59,880 nucleotides of DNA from UMGS621 sp964468815 (GTDB lineage: Bacteria; Bacillota; Clostridia; Christensenellales; Borkfalkiaceae), in contig CAYXWN010000006.1 in the NCBI GenBank assembly GCA_964468815.1, forward strand, positions 1-59,880. Reading direction: 5' to 3'. The position numbers and the translations under genes are program-made. Positions 41,388 through 50,320 of the stretch are shown here, piece by piece. Position 1 is the first letter of the stretch. Every line of letters begins with the position of its first letter. A model generated the notes under the pieces. That model was not told the DNA's origin, made no database searches, and saw only the letters and a list, made by a program, of their open reading frames with translations.

Positions 41388-42647
41388 ATGGTTTCAAAAG
41401 CGAAAAAAAACGTCCTGCTTGCTTTGGTTATGATCGGAGTTCTCTGCTTTTTTGCAGGGTGTCAATTCGGACCGACGCTTGACGGCGAAAAGAACAAGTA
41501 CGATCTTTCGGCTTTAATAACCTATCACGCGAACGGCGGAACGTTTAATAATAATAAAGATTTCGCCGATCTGTGGTATAAGGACGGAAGTTACGCGCTC
41601 AACGTCGGGATTGTTTCCGTAGTAGTCGGCGATATCAGCGTAACCTATCCCAATCACACGTTAGAGGGTTGGTATTTTGCGCAAACGGACGAGAACGGCG
41701 ACGTCGTTTATACGGACGATACCAAAACTACGGTGAAACTCGGAGAACCGTTCGATTTTAAAACCGCCTTGCAAAAGGGCGATCAAATTCATTTGTACGC
41801 GCATTGGGTTGCCGATCAACAACTTAAATTTTTGCTTGCCGCAGAAGAAAGCATCGACGATCAACTCGCGTACGGCGACGTTACGTTTAACGTGGGCGAC
41901 GTTCTCAACGCGCAGTATTTCGACGCGAGCGGACGGATCGAACAACCGACGTTGGATCAGGTAACGAAAACGTTCGATTCCCCGGAAGGGTACGTCTTTG
42001 CGGAATATTATTATGATGCGGAATGTGAAAAACCCGTTTCGTGGCCGGTCAACCGTTCGGAATCCGAAGAGGTCGATTCGGTTTCTGTTTACGTGAAATA
42101 TCTTTCGGACGAATGGACGGTTGTGGAAAGCGCGAACGATCTGAAAAAGATGTTCGGCGTGAACGCGGCGAGCGACGGAAAATATTTTATTAAAAACGAT
42201 ATCGTGACGACGTATTCTTATACGAAGATCACTGCGAGCGTTAACGCGACGTTCAGCGGCGAGATCAGAGGAAACGGATATACGATTTCGGGCGTGTCGG
42301 TGACGCAAGCGAAAGTCGGAGCGGGCGAATCTGTTTCGTTGTTCGGCAAACTTGCGGCAACGGCGAAGATCTCCGATCTCACGTTAGATAACTTTAAGTT
42401 GGAATTTACGGCGAACGAAGGGGCTTCGGTCCATGCGTATTTCCTCGCTACCGAAATCGAAACGGGCGCGACGGTTCAAAATTTAATCGTTAACGGCGGC
42501 TCGATGAGAGTTCGGTTGAACGAGGGGGAGACTTGTAACGGAAAAACGCCGAATAAAGAGACCCCCGGCGATTGCCCGATTACGGGCACGGAGCACGACG
42601 GCATTGGGATAAACGTCGCGCCCGAAATGAATTTTACAATCAGATAA
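41388..42647 (+). CDS. Surface lipoprotein with Listeria-Bacteroides repeat
   Basis: The protein has 419 residues: lipobox FAGC (Cys25), an InlB/Flg_new-type Listeria-Bacteroides repeat at about 45-145 (TYHANGGTF, GWYFAQTDENG, LYAHW), a second similar beta domain, and a GLUG-like region at about 270-380 (GNGYTISGVSV). It ends right after IGINVAPEMNFTIR without a closing repeat, so it may be shortened. GGAG stands before the ATG, 15 bases after the protease gene. It is probably an adhesin-like or substrate-binding surface protein working with the protease and the importer downstream. Confidence 0.8.
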   Translation: MVSKAKKNVLLALVMIGVLCFFAGCQFGPTLDGEKNKYDLSALITYHANGGTFNNNKDFADLWYKDGSYALNVGIVSVVVGDISVTYPNHTLEGWYFAQTDENGDVVYTDDTKTTVKLGEPFDFKTALQKGDQIHLYAHWVADQQLKFLLAAEESIDDQLAYGDVTFNVGDVLNAQYFDASGRIEQPTLDQVTKTFDSPEGYVFAEYYYDAECEKPVSWPVNRSESEEVDSVSVYVKYLSDEWTVVESANDLKKMFGVNAASDGKYFIKNDIVTTYSYTKITASVNATFSGEIRGNGYTISGVSVTQAKVGAGESVSLFGKLAATAKISDLTLDNFKLEFTANEGASVHAYFLATEIETGATVQNLIVNGGSMRVRLNEGETCNGKTPNKETPGDCPITGTEHDGIGINVAPEMNFTIR

Positions 42648-42672
42648 GAAAGAAAATCATAGGAGGATCAAT

Positions 42673-45246
42673 ATGAAGAATAAGTTGAAAAAACTCTTTT
42701 CAAACGCGATTGTTTTGGCACTCACGTTGAGTTTTGCATTGGTCGGCGGCGCATGCGGCGACGGGAAAAAGGAACAAAGTTACGATCCCGAAACGCGCCC
42801 CGTTACGTTTGCGATCAGTGCGTTGGACGGAACGTTTAACCCGTTCTTTACGACAAGCGCAACCGATCAATCCGTTGCCGGATTAACACAGGTCGGAATG
42901 CTTTCCACCAGCAATGACGGCGACGTCGAATGCGGTGAGGACGTCCCGACGGTCGTACTCGATTACAAAATAACTTCTTACGACAAAAACGGAGCGGTCG
43001 TTACGGGAAATACGGCGGATCATACTACGTATGACTTCGTGATCAAGAACGGAATCAAGTTCAGCGACGGCGTGGATCTTACCATCGACGACGTGCTGTT
43101 CAATCTTTACGTTTATCTCGATCCCATGTACAGCGGTTCTACCACGATTTATTCGGTCGATATTCAAGGCTTAAAGAAATATCGTTATAACGATCCTACC
43201 ATGCAGGACAGTTCTACGAGCAATATCGAAAAGACGTTCCGTGCGGACGCGCAACAGAGAATCGACGATTTGATTGCTTGGTCGGATAACGAAAAAGACA
43301 TGGACGAAGAGATGGAAAAGGATCTGGAAAAGGTTCGCGCGCAGTTCAAAAAGGATTTGTTAAGCGATTGGAACGCAAACGTCGGGCAACTTGAATCTTC
43401 TTATACGGAATATTCGTTTACCGAAGATTGGCAGTCCTTTTATCTGAACGAGGGAATCATCAATATCGCAACCGAGTTGAATACGTCCGGAAATACCGTT
43501 ATCAAACGGGATAACAATAATAAATACGTTACCGATTTGAATAACAATGCGGATTTCAGTTATGATTCCGATCTCCAAACGGATATCACCGCCGCCGCGG
43601 CGGATGAAACGAAGATCGCAAAATACATGAGCGATTATTCTTGCGACAGAGAACTTGCGATCGATTATATCAAGAGAGATTTCGCTATCGACGTCGCTTA
43701 TAACGCTTACGCGAGCGATAAGGCGATCAAAAACGGAATCGTCACGATTTTGCAGGGGATGACGACCGGTTCGACGGTTTTGGAAAATTGGACGCTTGAA
43801 GAACAGTCCGCTTATTATAAGGGGCAGACCGATTCGGTTAAGAGCATTGACGGAATCAAGACGTACAAGACTTCCTCTTTCGACGGAGTGAACAAGACGA
43901 AGTTGACCGAGGAGCACGACGTTCTCAGCATTACGATCAACGGCATCGATCCCAAGGCGATTTGGAACTTTGCGTTTACCGTTGCTCCCATGCACTATTA
44001 TTCCGACGAAGAAACGATTGCGAATAAAGCAGAATATCCCTACGGCGTAAAAGCGCGCGATAAGGAGTTTTTCGACGACGTTCTGAATTCTCCCGAGAAA
44101 AACCTTTTGCCGGTGGGCGCAGGCGCGTATCGCGCTTCCAACGAAGCGGGGAATGCGAGCAACGATCCGAGTAAAGTTAATATTTACGGTTTCTGGTCGA
44201 ACAAAAAGTGCTATTACGAGCGCAACGATTATTTCGAAACGTTGGGTAGCGGCATTTGCAACGCGAAGATCAGACGGTTCATTTACGAAGAGGTGACCGA
44301 AAACAATATTCTCACGCGCTTAAAGACGGGAGAAATCGATTACGGTATGCCGAGCGCGAAGCCCGAGAACAAGGCTTCCGCAATCGCGGAATCTCACCTC
44401 GCGGTACGCGAATACATGACCAACGGTTACGGCTACGTCGGGATCAACCCGAAATACGTCAAAGACCTCGAAGTCCGTCAAGCGATTATGATGGCGTTCG
44501 ATACGAGCAGCGTTATCGCCGGTTATTACGGCGGAACGATGGCTGAGCCGATTTATCGTCCGATGACCACCCTTTCTTGGGCATATCCGAGCGGTTGCAA
44601 GCCGTACTATCAATATGACAACACCGGCGAGCAGATCAGAGATTTGGTTGAAAGTGCCGGCTATAAGAAGAACGGAAACGGAATTTACGAGAAGAACGGC
44701 ACAACGCTGAAATTCAAGTTTACGATCGCCGGCGATACGACCGATCACCCTGCCGCGACTATGTTTGAAAAAGCCAGACAGATTTTGAATCAAAACGGCT
44801 TCGATATTACGGTCGGTACGGACGTTTCCGCATTGAAAAAGTTGTCTACCGGCAACCTTGAAGTATGGGCGGCGGCGTGGACGTCCACGATCGATCCCGA
44901 TATGTACCAGATCTATCATAAGGACAGTAAAACGACGAACACGAAGAACTGGAACTACGACGGCATCATGAATACGGACGAATATCCCAGAGAGCAGAAA
45001 CTCGTTAACGAGTTGAGCGATTTGATCGATCAAGGTCGTGCGACCAACAATAAGAACGAGAGAATCGAGATTTACGCAAAGGCGTTGGATAAGATCATGG
45101 ATCTTGCGATCGAGTTCCCGACGTATAACAGAAAGGATCTCGCCGTTTACAACAAGAACGTGCTTGACGCTTCTACGATGAATCAAACGCAGAATCTTAA
45201 ATATCATAGCCCGACCGAAAGACTTTGGGAATTGAATTATAACTGA
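42673..45246 (+). CDS. Oligopeptide ABC transporter substrate-binding protein (OppA-like)
   Basis: The protein has 857 residues. Lipobox GGAC (Cys28) anchors it outside the membrane. The family-5 solute-binding fold begins at about 35 (RPVTFAISALDGTFNPFFTT) and has conserved stretches such as LNYNPK-like VGINPKYVKDLEVRQAI near 600 and the C-terminal domain. Most OppA proteins have 520-600 residues; here about 280 extra residues, rich in Asp, Asn and Lys, are inserted between roughly 150 and 430. AGGAGG precedes the ATG. It captures peptides for the permease encoded next. Confidence 0.9.
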   Translation: MKNKLKKLFSNAIVLALTLSFALVGGACGDGKKEQSYDPETRPVTFAISALDGTFNPFFTTSATDQSVAGLTQVGMLSTSNDGDVECGEDVPTVVLDYKITSYDKNGAVVTGNTADHTTYDFVIKNGIKFSDGVDLTIDDVLFNLYVYLDPMYSGSTTIYSVDIQGLKKYRYNDPTMQDSSTSNIEKTFRADAQQRIDDLIAWSDNEKDMDEEMEKDLEKVRAQFKKDLLSDWNANVGQLESSYTEYSFTEDWQSFYLNEGIINIATELNTSGNTVIKRDNNNKYVTDLNNNADFSYDSDLQTDITAAAADETKIAKYMSDYSCDRELAIDYIKRDFAIDVAYNAYASDKAIKNGIVTILQGMTTGSTVLENWTLEEQSAYYKGQTDSVKSIDGIKTYKTSSFDGVNKTKLTEEHDVLSITINGIDPKAIWNFAFTVAPMHYYSDEETIANKAEYPYGVKARDKEFFDDVLNSPEKNLLPVGAGAYRASNEAGNASNDPSKVNIYGFWSNKKCYYERNDYFETLGSGICNAKIRRFIYEEVTENNILTRLKTGEIDYGMPSAKPENKASAIAESHLAVREYMTNGYGYVGINPKYVKDLEVRQAIMMAFDTSSVIAGYYGGTMAEPIYRPMTTLSWAYPSGCKPYYQYDNTGEQIRDLVESAGYKKNGNGIYEKNGTTLKFKFTIAGDTTDHPAATMFEKARQILNQNGFDITVGTDVSALKKLSTGNLEVWAAAWTSTIDPDMYQIYHKDSKTTNTKNWNYDGIMNTDEYPREQKLVNELSDLIDQGRATNNKNERIEIYAKALDKIMDLAIEFPTYNRKDLAVYNKNVLDASTMNQTQNLKYHSPTERLWELNYN

Positions 45247-45361
45247 TTCTTTCGGAAAAAAGGAAACGAATCGAATGAACGGGAGCGTTTTGTTCTGCCG
45301 CGCCGCGTAGGCGCGTTCGGATAAGCGCGCCCGTATCAGTCGTTAAAAAGGGAAAAACGAA
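45247..45361. other. Spacer between oppA and oppB
   Basis: It holds GC-rich inverted segments such as GCGCGTTCGGATAAGCGCGC, which may tune the oppA-to-oppBCDF ratio. No T-run, so no clear terminator. Confidence 0.4.
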
Positions 45362-46441
45362 ATGACAAAATATATTATTAAAAGATTATTGTTGGCGCTT
45401 TTGATTTTATTCGGCGTTTCCATCATATTGTATGCGTTGGTCAGAGTGATGCCTGCGGATTTTATCGCGGACGAATATTATAAAACGCATACCAACGTGG
45501 ACGTGGATTCGGGCGAATTAAAGCAGATTATGCTGGATAATAATCTTGAAAGTCTTGAAGACGTTTGGGCGCAGGGATATAGCGATCTTTGGAATAAGGT
45601 GTTCCGCAACGGAGAGCCTGTGTTGGACGCAGACGGGAATATCAAAACGACCGCTCCGTTTTTCGCGGCAACGAAAAGCATTGTCGCGGGATATTGTAAT
45701 TGGCTGGGCAATTTCGTTACGGGGGATTTCGGCACTTCGTTTAAGTATAACCGCCCCGTGACCGACGTAATTTTACAATACATGGGGTATTCCTTTACCA
45801 TATCGTTGATATCGCTCGTGTTGCAACTTTTAATCTCCATTCCGTTGGGGATTAAGAGCGCGTGCAATCAATACGGGAAATTAGACTATATCACTACTGT
45901 GCTTACGATGATCGGAATATCCTTTCCGTCTTTCTTTTTCGGAAGTATCGTCATCAAGATCTTTGCGGTCGATTTGGGGTGGTTCCCTGCAGGGGGAATC
46001 GGTTCGTCCGATCCGTTAGATCAATTGTGGCACATGGTGCTTCCCATTTTGGTGCTTACGATCTTATCCGTCGGCTCGATGATGCGGTATACCCGTACCA
46101 ATACGTTGGAAGTGTTGAATGCGGACTATATCCGTACGGCGCGCGCGAAAGGGGTATCGGAGAGTACGGTCGTTTATAAACACGTTTTCAGAAATACGCT
46201 GATTCCTTTGGTTACGACGCTGGCAGGGATTATTCCGAGCTTGTTCGGCGGCGCAATGATTACCGAAACGGTATTCGATTTACCCGGAATCGGCAACATC
46301 GCATATCAATGTATGCTGGTGGGGGACGTTCCGTTCATTATGGCGTACAATATGTTCCTCGCCGTGCTTACGGTAATCGGAATTCTTTTGACCGATTTGA
46401 TGTATGCGGTCGTCGATCCGCGCGTAAAACTCGGAAAATAA
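45362..46441 (+). CDS. oppB: Peptide ABC transporter permease (OppB-type)
   Basis: The protein has 359 residues with six membrane helices; N-terminal helix IIKRLLLALLILFGVSIILY. The EAA-type cytosolic loop reads DYIRTARAKGVSESTVVYKH near 257-276, the site that contacts the ATPases. A large loop between helices 1 and 2 (about 35-125) is longer than in E. coli OppB. It forms the channel with OppC. AGGGAAAAACGA precedes the ATG. Confidence 0.93.
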   Translation: MTKYIIKRLLLALLILFGVSIILYALVRVMPADFIADEYYKTHTNVDVDSGELKQIMLDNNLESLEDVWAQGYSDLWNKVFRNGEPVLDADGNIKTTAPFFAATKSIVAGYCNWLGNFVTGDFGTSFKYNRPVTDVILQYMGYSFTISLISLVLQLLISIPLGIKSACNQYGKLDYITTVLTMIGISFPSFFFGSIVIKIFAVDLGWFPAGGIGSSDPLDQLWHMVLPILVLTILSVGSMMRYTRTNTLEVLNADYIRTARAKGVSESTVVYKHVFRNTLIPLVTTLAGIIPSLFGGAMITETVFDLPGIGNIAYQCMLVGDVPFIMAYNMFLAVLTVIGILLTDLMYAVVDPRVKLGK

Positions 46442-46456
46442 TCAAAGGGGTAAATC

Positions 46457-47596
46457 ATGGAAGAAGAAAAGAAAACGTTCTCCGAACAAGAGAAAGACGA
46501 CGCTTTCCGCGTTGCGCAAGAGCAAGCGCACGTCGACGCGGCGTCCGAATCCGTGTTGCTTGCGTCCGAATCCGAACAGGAAGGCGGAGATGACTTACAC
46601 GGGGAAAACTTAACCGATCGCGTAAAGGTGCTCTCTCCCGGCATGACGGTATTGAAGCGTTTTTTTCGCTCTAAACTTTCGGTAACGGGGTTAGTCATTC
46701 TCATCGTTCTGTTTTTGTTTGCCTTTGTAGGACCGTTGTTGTCGCCGTACGGGGAGGATACGAAAGACGAAACTCCCGGGCAGGATAAAGTCGTCACGAC
46801 GCCGATTACGTATATCGACGAAAACGGACAAGAGGTTATCACTTATTATATTTCGATCACGCCCACGAGCGAAAACGCAATGGCTGCCCCCTCTTTGAAG
46901 CATTGGTTGGGGACGGACGAAAACGCAAAGGATATTTTTACGCGCTTGATGTACGGCGGTCGCGTATCTCTTACCATCAGTTTGATCGTTATTTTAATGG
47001 AAACGCTGATCGGCGTTTTGCTCGGCGGCTTGGCAGGTTATTTCGGCGGTTGGGTAGATCAAGTGATCATGAGAATCGTGGATATTCTTTATTGTATTCC
47101 GCAGATTCCGATCATGTTGATTTTGTCCGCGTTGTTTACGACGCTGAAAATCGAAACCATTGCGCGTTTATACTACATGATGGGAATTTTGACGTTGATC
47201 GGATGGGCAGGCACTGCCCGTTTGGTACGAGGACAGATCCTTTCGCTCCGCGAGCAAGAGTTTATGCTCGCCGCAAAATGTACGGGCTTGTCGGCGCGGC
47301 GGAAGATTTTCAACCATTTGCTTCCGAACGTATTGCCGCAGTTGATCGTTTCCATGACGCTCGGCTTGGGCAGCGTGATTTTGACGGAAGCGACGCTCGG
47401 TTTCTTAGGATTGGGCGCGCCGCTGAATACGGCGACTTGGGGAAGTATGATCAACTATGCGTCTAAGTCGATTTATTTAAATAACTATCCGAATTTCTGG
47501 ATTCCGGCAGGCATTTGTATTACGCTTGCGATTCTGGCATTTAACTTCGTGGGCGATGGCTTGCGCGACGCCTTCGATCCGAAAGCAAAAAGGTAA
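46457..47596 (+). CDS. oppC: Peptide ABC transporter permease (OppC-type)
   Basis: The protein has 379 residues. An unusual acidic cytosolic N-tail of about 60 residues (Glu/Asp/Ala-rich) precedes the OppC N-terminal domain (LKRFFRSKLSVTGLVILIVL). Six helices follow, with the EAA-type loop EFMLAAKCTGLSARRKIF near 267-284. It pairs with OppB. It starts 15 bases after oppB behind AAAGGGG. Confidence 0.93.
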   Translation: MEEEKKTFSEQEKDDAFRVAQEQAHVDAASESVLLASESEQEGGDDLHGENLTDRVKVLSPGMTVLKRFFRSKLSVTGLVILIVLFLFAFVGPLLSPYGEDTKDETPGQDKVVTTPITYIDENGQEVITYYISITPTSENAMAAPSLKHWLGTDENAKDIFTRLMYGGRVSLTISLIVILMETLIGVLLGGLAGYFGGWVDQVIMRIVDILYCIPQIPIMLILSALFTTLKIETIARLYYMMGILTLIGWAGTARLVRGQILSLREQEFMLAAKCTGLSARRKIFNHLLPNVLPQLIVSMTLGLGSVILTEATLGFLGLGAPLNTATWGSMINYASKSIYLNNYPNFWIPAGICITLAILAFNFVGDGLRDAFDPKAKR

Positions 47597-47601
47597 CGGC
47601 T

Positions 47602-48888
47602 ATGGGAAATAAGACCGAAAAAAAATCGCATTATATCTCTGCGAAAGAATCTAGATCAATCGCGAAAGAGAATCTTGCGAAGATCAAATATTACGAGAAG
47701 AGAAAAAAGCGGAAAGTCGTAGAAAGCGAATTTACGACGGAGATGAAAGATTCTAAGAACCTCGTCGAATTCGATAATCTGCAAACGTATTTTTTCACCG
47801 ACGTCGGCGTAGTGAAAGCGGTAAACGGCGTTACGTTTTCCGTCCCGGAAGGGAGTACGGTCGGCGTTGTCGGCGAATCCGGTTGCGGCAAGAGCGTGAC
47901 TTCTCTTTCGTTGATGCAATTAGTGCAAGGTCCGAGCGGACAGATTGTAGACGGAGCGATTCGCTTCCGCTCCAACGCGTTCAAAAAGGACGCGAGCGGC
48001 AATAAGATCCCCGTTTACGAAACGGACGGTGACATCGTAAAAACAGACGAAAAGGGCAAGCCGATCAAGAAAAAGAACGCTTTGGGCGGTACGCTTTTCG
48101 AGATGGAAGAAAAGGTTTACGATATCGCGAAAATGCCCGTAGAGGCGATGCGTTCGATCAGAGGACGGGAAATCGCAATGATTTTCCAAGAACCGATGAC
48201 TTCGCTGAACCCCGTATTTACGATCGGAAAGCAACTGGACGAGGTGTCGAAACTGCATATCGCGGATCTTCCGAAAGATAAAATCAAAGAACGCAGCATC
48301 GAAATGCTCAATCGAGTGGGCATTGCGGACGCCGCAGGCGTTTATAAAAAATATCCGCACGAACTTTCGGGCGGTATGCGCCAGAGAGTGATGATCGCAA
48401 TGGCGTTGATTTGCGATCCCAAGTTGATCGTCGCGGACGAACCGACGACTGCGTTGGACGTTACCATTCAGGCGCAGATCCTCGACCTTTTACGGGATAT
48501 TAAAGAGAAAAACAAGAGCAGTATTCTTTTGATTACGCACGACCTCGGCGTCGTTGCGGAAATGGCGGATTACGTCGTCGTCATGTATGCCGGGAAGATT
48601 ATCGAAATGGGCACGACGGAGGATATTTTCGACCGTCCGCTCCATCCGTATACGGTGGGGTTACAGAAGAGCAAACCGACCGTCGACGACGAAGCGGACG
48701 AATTGTACTGCATTCCCGGGTTTGTTCCGAATCCGGTGGATATGCCCGATTACTGCTATTTTCGCGACCGTTGCGAGCGTTGCATGAAAAAATGTGCCGG
48801 AGAATATCCGGAGTTGATTGATGTAAGCGAAACGCACAAGGTCGCATGTTACCTTTACGAAGCAGGCAAGGAGACGGAAAATGTCTGA
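47602..48888 (+). CDS. oppD: Peptide ABC transporter ATPase (OppD-type)
   Basis: The protein has 428 residues, about 90 more than usual: a basic N-tail of about 50 residues and an insertion of about 60 residues after Walker A (VDGAIRFRSNAFKK to KNALGGT). Walker A is GESGCGKS, the signature LSGGMRQR, Walker B LIVADEPTTALD. The C-terminal Cys cluster (CYFRDRCERCMKKC ... C) matches the Fe-S or metal-binding tail of DppD/OppD proteins. It overlaps oppF by eight bases. Confidence 0.94.
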   Translation: MGNKTEKKSHYISAKESRSIAKENLAKIKYYEKRKKRKVVESEFTTEMKDSKNLVEFDNLQTYFFTDVGVVKAVNGVTFSVPEGSTVGVVGESGCGKSVTSLSLMQLVQGPSGQIVDGAIRFRSNAFKKDASGNKIPVYETDGDIVKTDEKGKPIKKKNALGGTLFEMEEKVYDIAKMPVEAMRSIRGREIAMIFQEPMTSLNPVFTIGKQLDEVSKLHIADLPKDKIKERSIEMLNRVGIADAAGVYKKYPHELSGGMRQRVMIAMALICDPKLIVADEPTTALDVTIQAQILDLLRDIKEKNKSSILLITHDLGVVAEMADYVVVMYAGKIIEMGTTEDIFDRPLHPYTVGLQKSKPTVDDEADELYCIPGFVPNPVDMPDYCYFRDRCERCMKKCAGEYPELIDVSETHKVACYLYEAGKETENV

Positions 48889-49957
48889 TAATATTTCGTT
48901 GAAAAATACGGACGAGGGAAAAGAAAACGGGCTTTTACTGGAAGTAAAGCACTTAAAAAAATACTTTGTGACTGATAAAAGTCTGTTCGGCAAACCGACG
49001 GAGTTTTTGCGCGCGGTGGACGACGTGTCGTTCACGCTGGAAAAGGGAAAAACGCTCGGTATCGTCGGGGAATCCGGTTGCGGAAAGACGACGATGGGGC
49101 GGACGCTTTTGCGCCTTTACGACGTTACGGACGGCGAGATTTGGTTTAAGGGAAAAGAAGTTTCCAAAATCAAGAACAAGGAATTTGAAAAACTTCGTCC
49201 GCAAATGCAGATGATCTTTCAAGATCCCTACGCAAGCCTTTCTCCGCGTATGACGGTGGGAGAAATTATCGGCGAAGCCGCGCTCGAACACGGAATCGTA
49301 AGCAAGGAAAATTATCGCGAATACGTGCTCGGCGTAATGAAAATGTGCGGCTTGCAACCGCATTACTTCGAGCGTTATCCGCACGAGTTTTCGGGCGGAC
49401 AACGGCAAAGAATCTGTATCGCGCGCGCATTGGCGTTAAAGCCGGAACTTGTCGTTTGCGACGAGCCGGTTTCGGCGTTGGACGTGTCCATTCAGGCGCA
49501 AGTGATCAATATGCTGAAATCGTTGCAAAAAGAGTTGGGGCTTGCCTATATTTTCATTACGCACGATTTGTCCGTCGTCAAACATATTTCGGATAATATC
49601 GGCGTGATGTATCTCGGCAACATGGTGGAATACGCGTCCAAGAAGCAGATTTTTGAAAATACGCTTCACCCGTATACCAAGGCGTTGTTTTCCGCCGTTC
49701 CCGTGCCCGATCCGCACGTTAAGATGAAGCGCATCGTGTTGCAAGGCGATATTCCGTCGCCCGTGCATCCGCCGAAAGGCTGTCGGTTTCACACGCGTTG
49801 CGGCAGTTGTATGGATATTTGCAAAAAGATCAGACCCGATTATCGCGAGGTTGAGCCGGGGCATTTCTGCTCTTGTCACCTTTACGATACGGACGAGCAA
49901 AAGGCGGAATACGCTGCAAAACTCGCGGAAGCGGAAACCGAATCCGAAAATACTTGA
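48881..49957 (+). CDS. oppF: Peptide ABC transporter ATPase (OppF-type)
   Basis: The protein has 358 residues. Walker A is GESGCGKTT, the signature FSGGQRQR, Walker B LVVCDEPVSALD, the switch ITHDLSV, and the C-terminal Cys-containing peptide-transporter domain reads CRFHTRCGSCMDICKK. With OppD it powers import through OppBC. It starts inside the end of oppD. No terminator separates it from the next genes. Confidence 0.94.
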   Translation: MSDNISLKNTDEGKENGLLLEVKHLKKYFVTDKSLFGKPTEFLRAVDDVSFTLEKGKTLGIVGESGCGKTTMGRTLLRLYDVTDGEIWFKGKEVSKIKNKEFEKLRPQMQMIFQDPYASLSPRMTVGEIIGEAALEHGIVSKENYREYVLGVMKMCGLQPHYFERYPHEFSGGQRQRICIARALALKPELVVCDEPVSALDVSIQAQVINMLKSLQKELGLAYIFITHDLSVVKHISDNIGVMYLGNMVEYASKKQIFENTLHPYTKALFSAVPVPDPHVKMKRIVLQGDIPSPVHPPKGCRFHTRCGSCMDICKKIRPDYREVEPGHFCSCHLYDTDEQKAEYAAKLAEAETESENT

Positions 49958-50030
49958 CGAAAGGTTCGGACGGATGCGCATACGTTCGGATTTTGCTTGA
50001 ACGTTCCGCGCAAAGGTGCGTGAAAAGAGT

Positions 50031-50285
50031 ATGGTGAAAAAAGAGAAAGACGAATTAGATACCGAAACGACGATTGCCGATATGAATATAGAGGGGTTTC
50101 GTTGGTACGACGCTTCGCGAAAGAAAAACCGAAAAACAGACGAACGGAATCAATCGTTAAGCCTTACGCCCAAGGAAAAACGGGCGATGCGGCGAGGCGC
50201 GTTCCTTGCGATATTACCGTTTATCGTGTGCGTTGTCGTCGTTTTTTCGATCGTTTATTTACTTGCGCGTCTTTGGATTAGTTGA
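50031..50285 (+). CDS. Small protein with one membrane helix, unknown function
   Basis: The protein has 84 residues: a charged cytosolic segment of about 55 residues (KKEKDELDTETTIADMN...), then one membrane helix (FLAILPFIVCVVVVFSIVY), ending a few residues later. The ATG at 50031 is preceded by only a weak GAAAAGAG; a GTG at 50016 is possible. It overlaps the frame region just before the next lipoprotein gene and lies in the Opp operon. I do not recognise the family. Confidence 0.6.
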   Translation: MVKKEKDELDTETTIADMNIEGFRWYDASRKKNRKTDERNQSLSLTPKEKRAMRRGAFLAILPFIVCVVVVFSIVYLLARLWIS

Positions 50286-50320
50286 GCGAGATTCGTTTTA
50301 TAAAAAATTTGGAGAACAAT

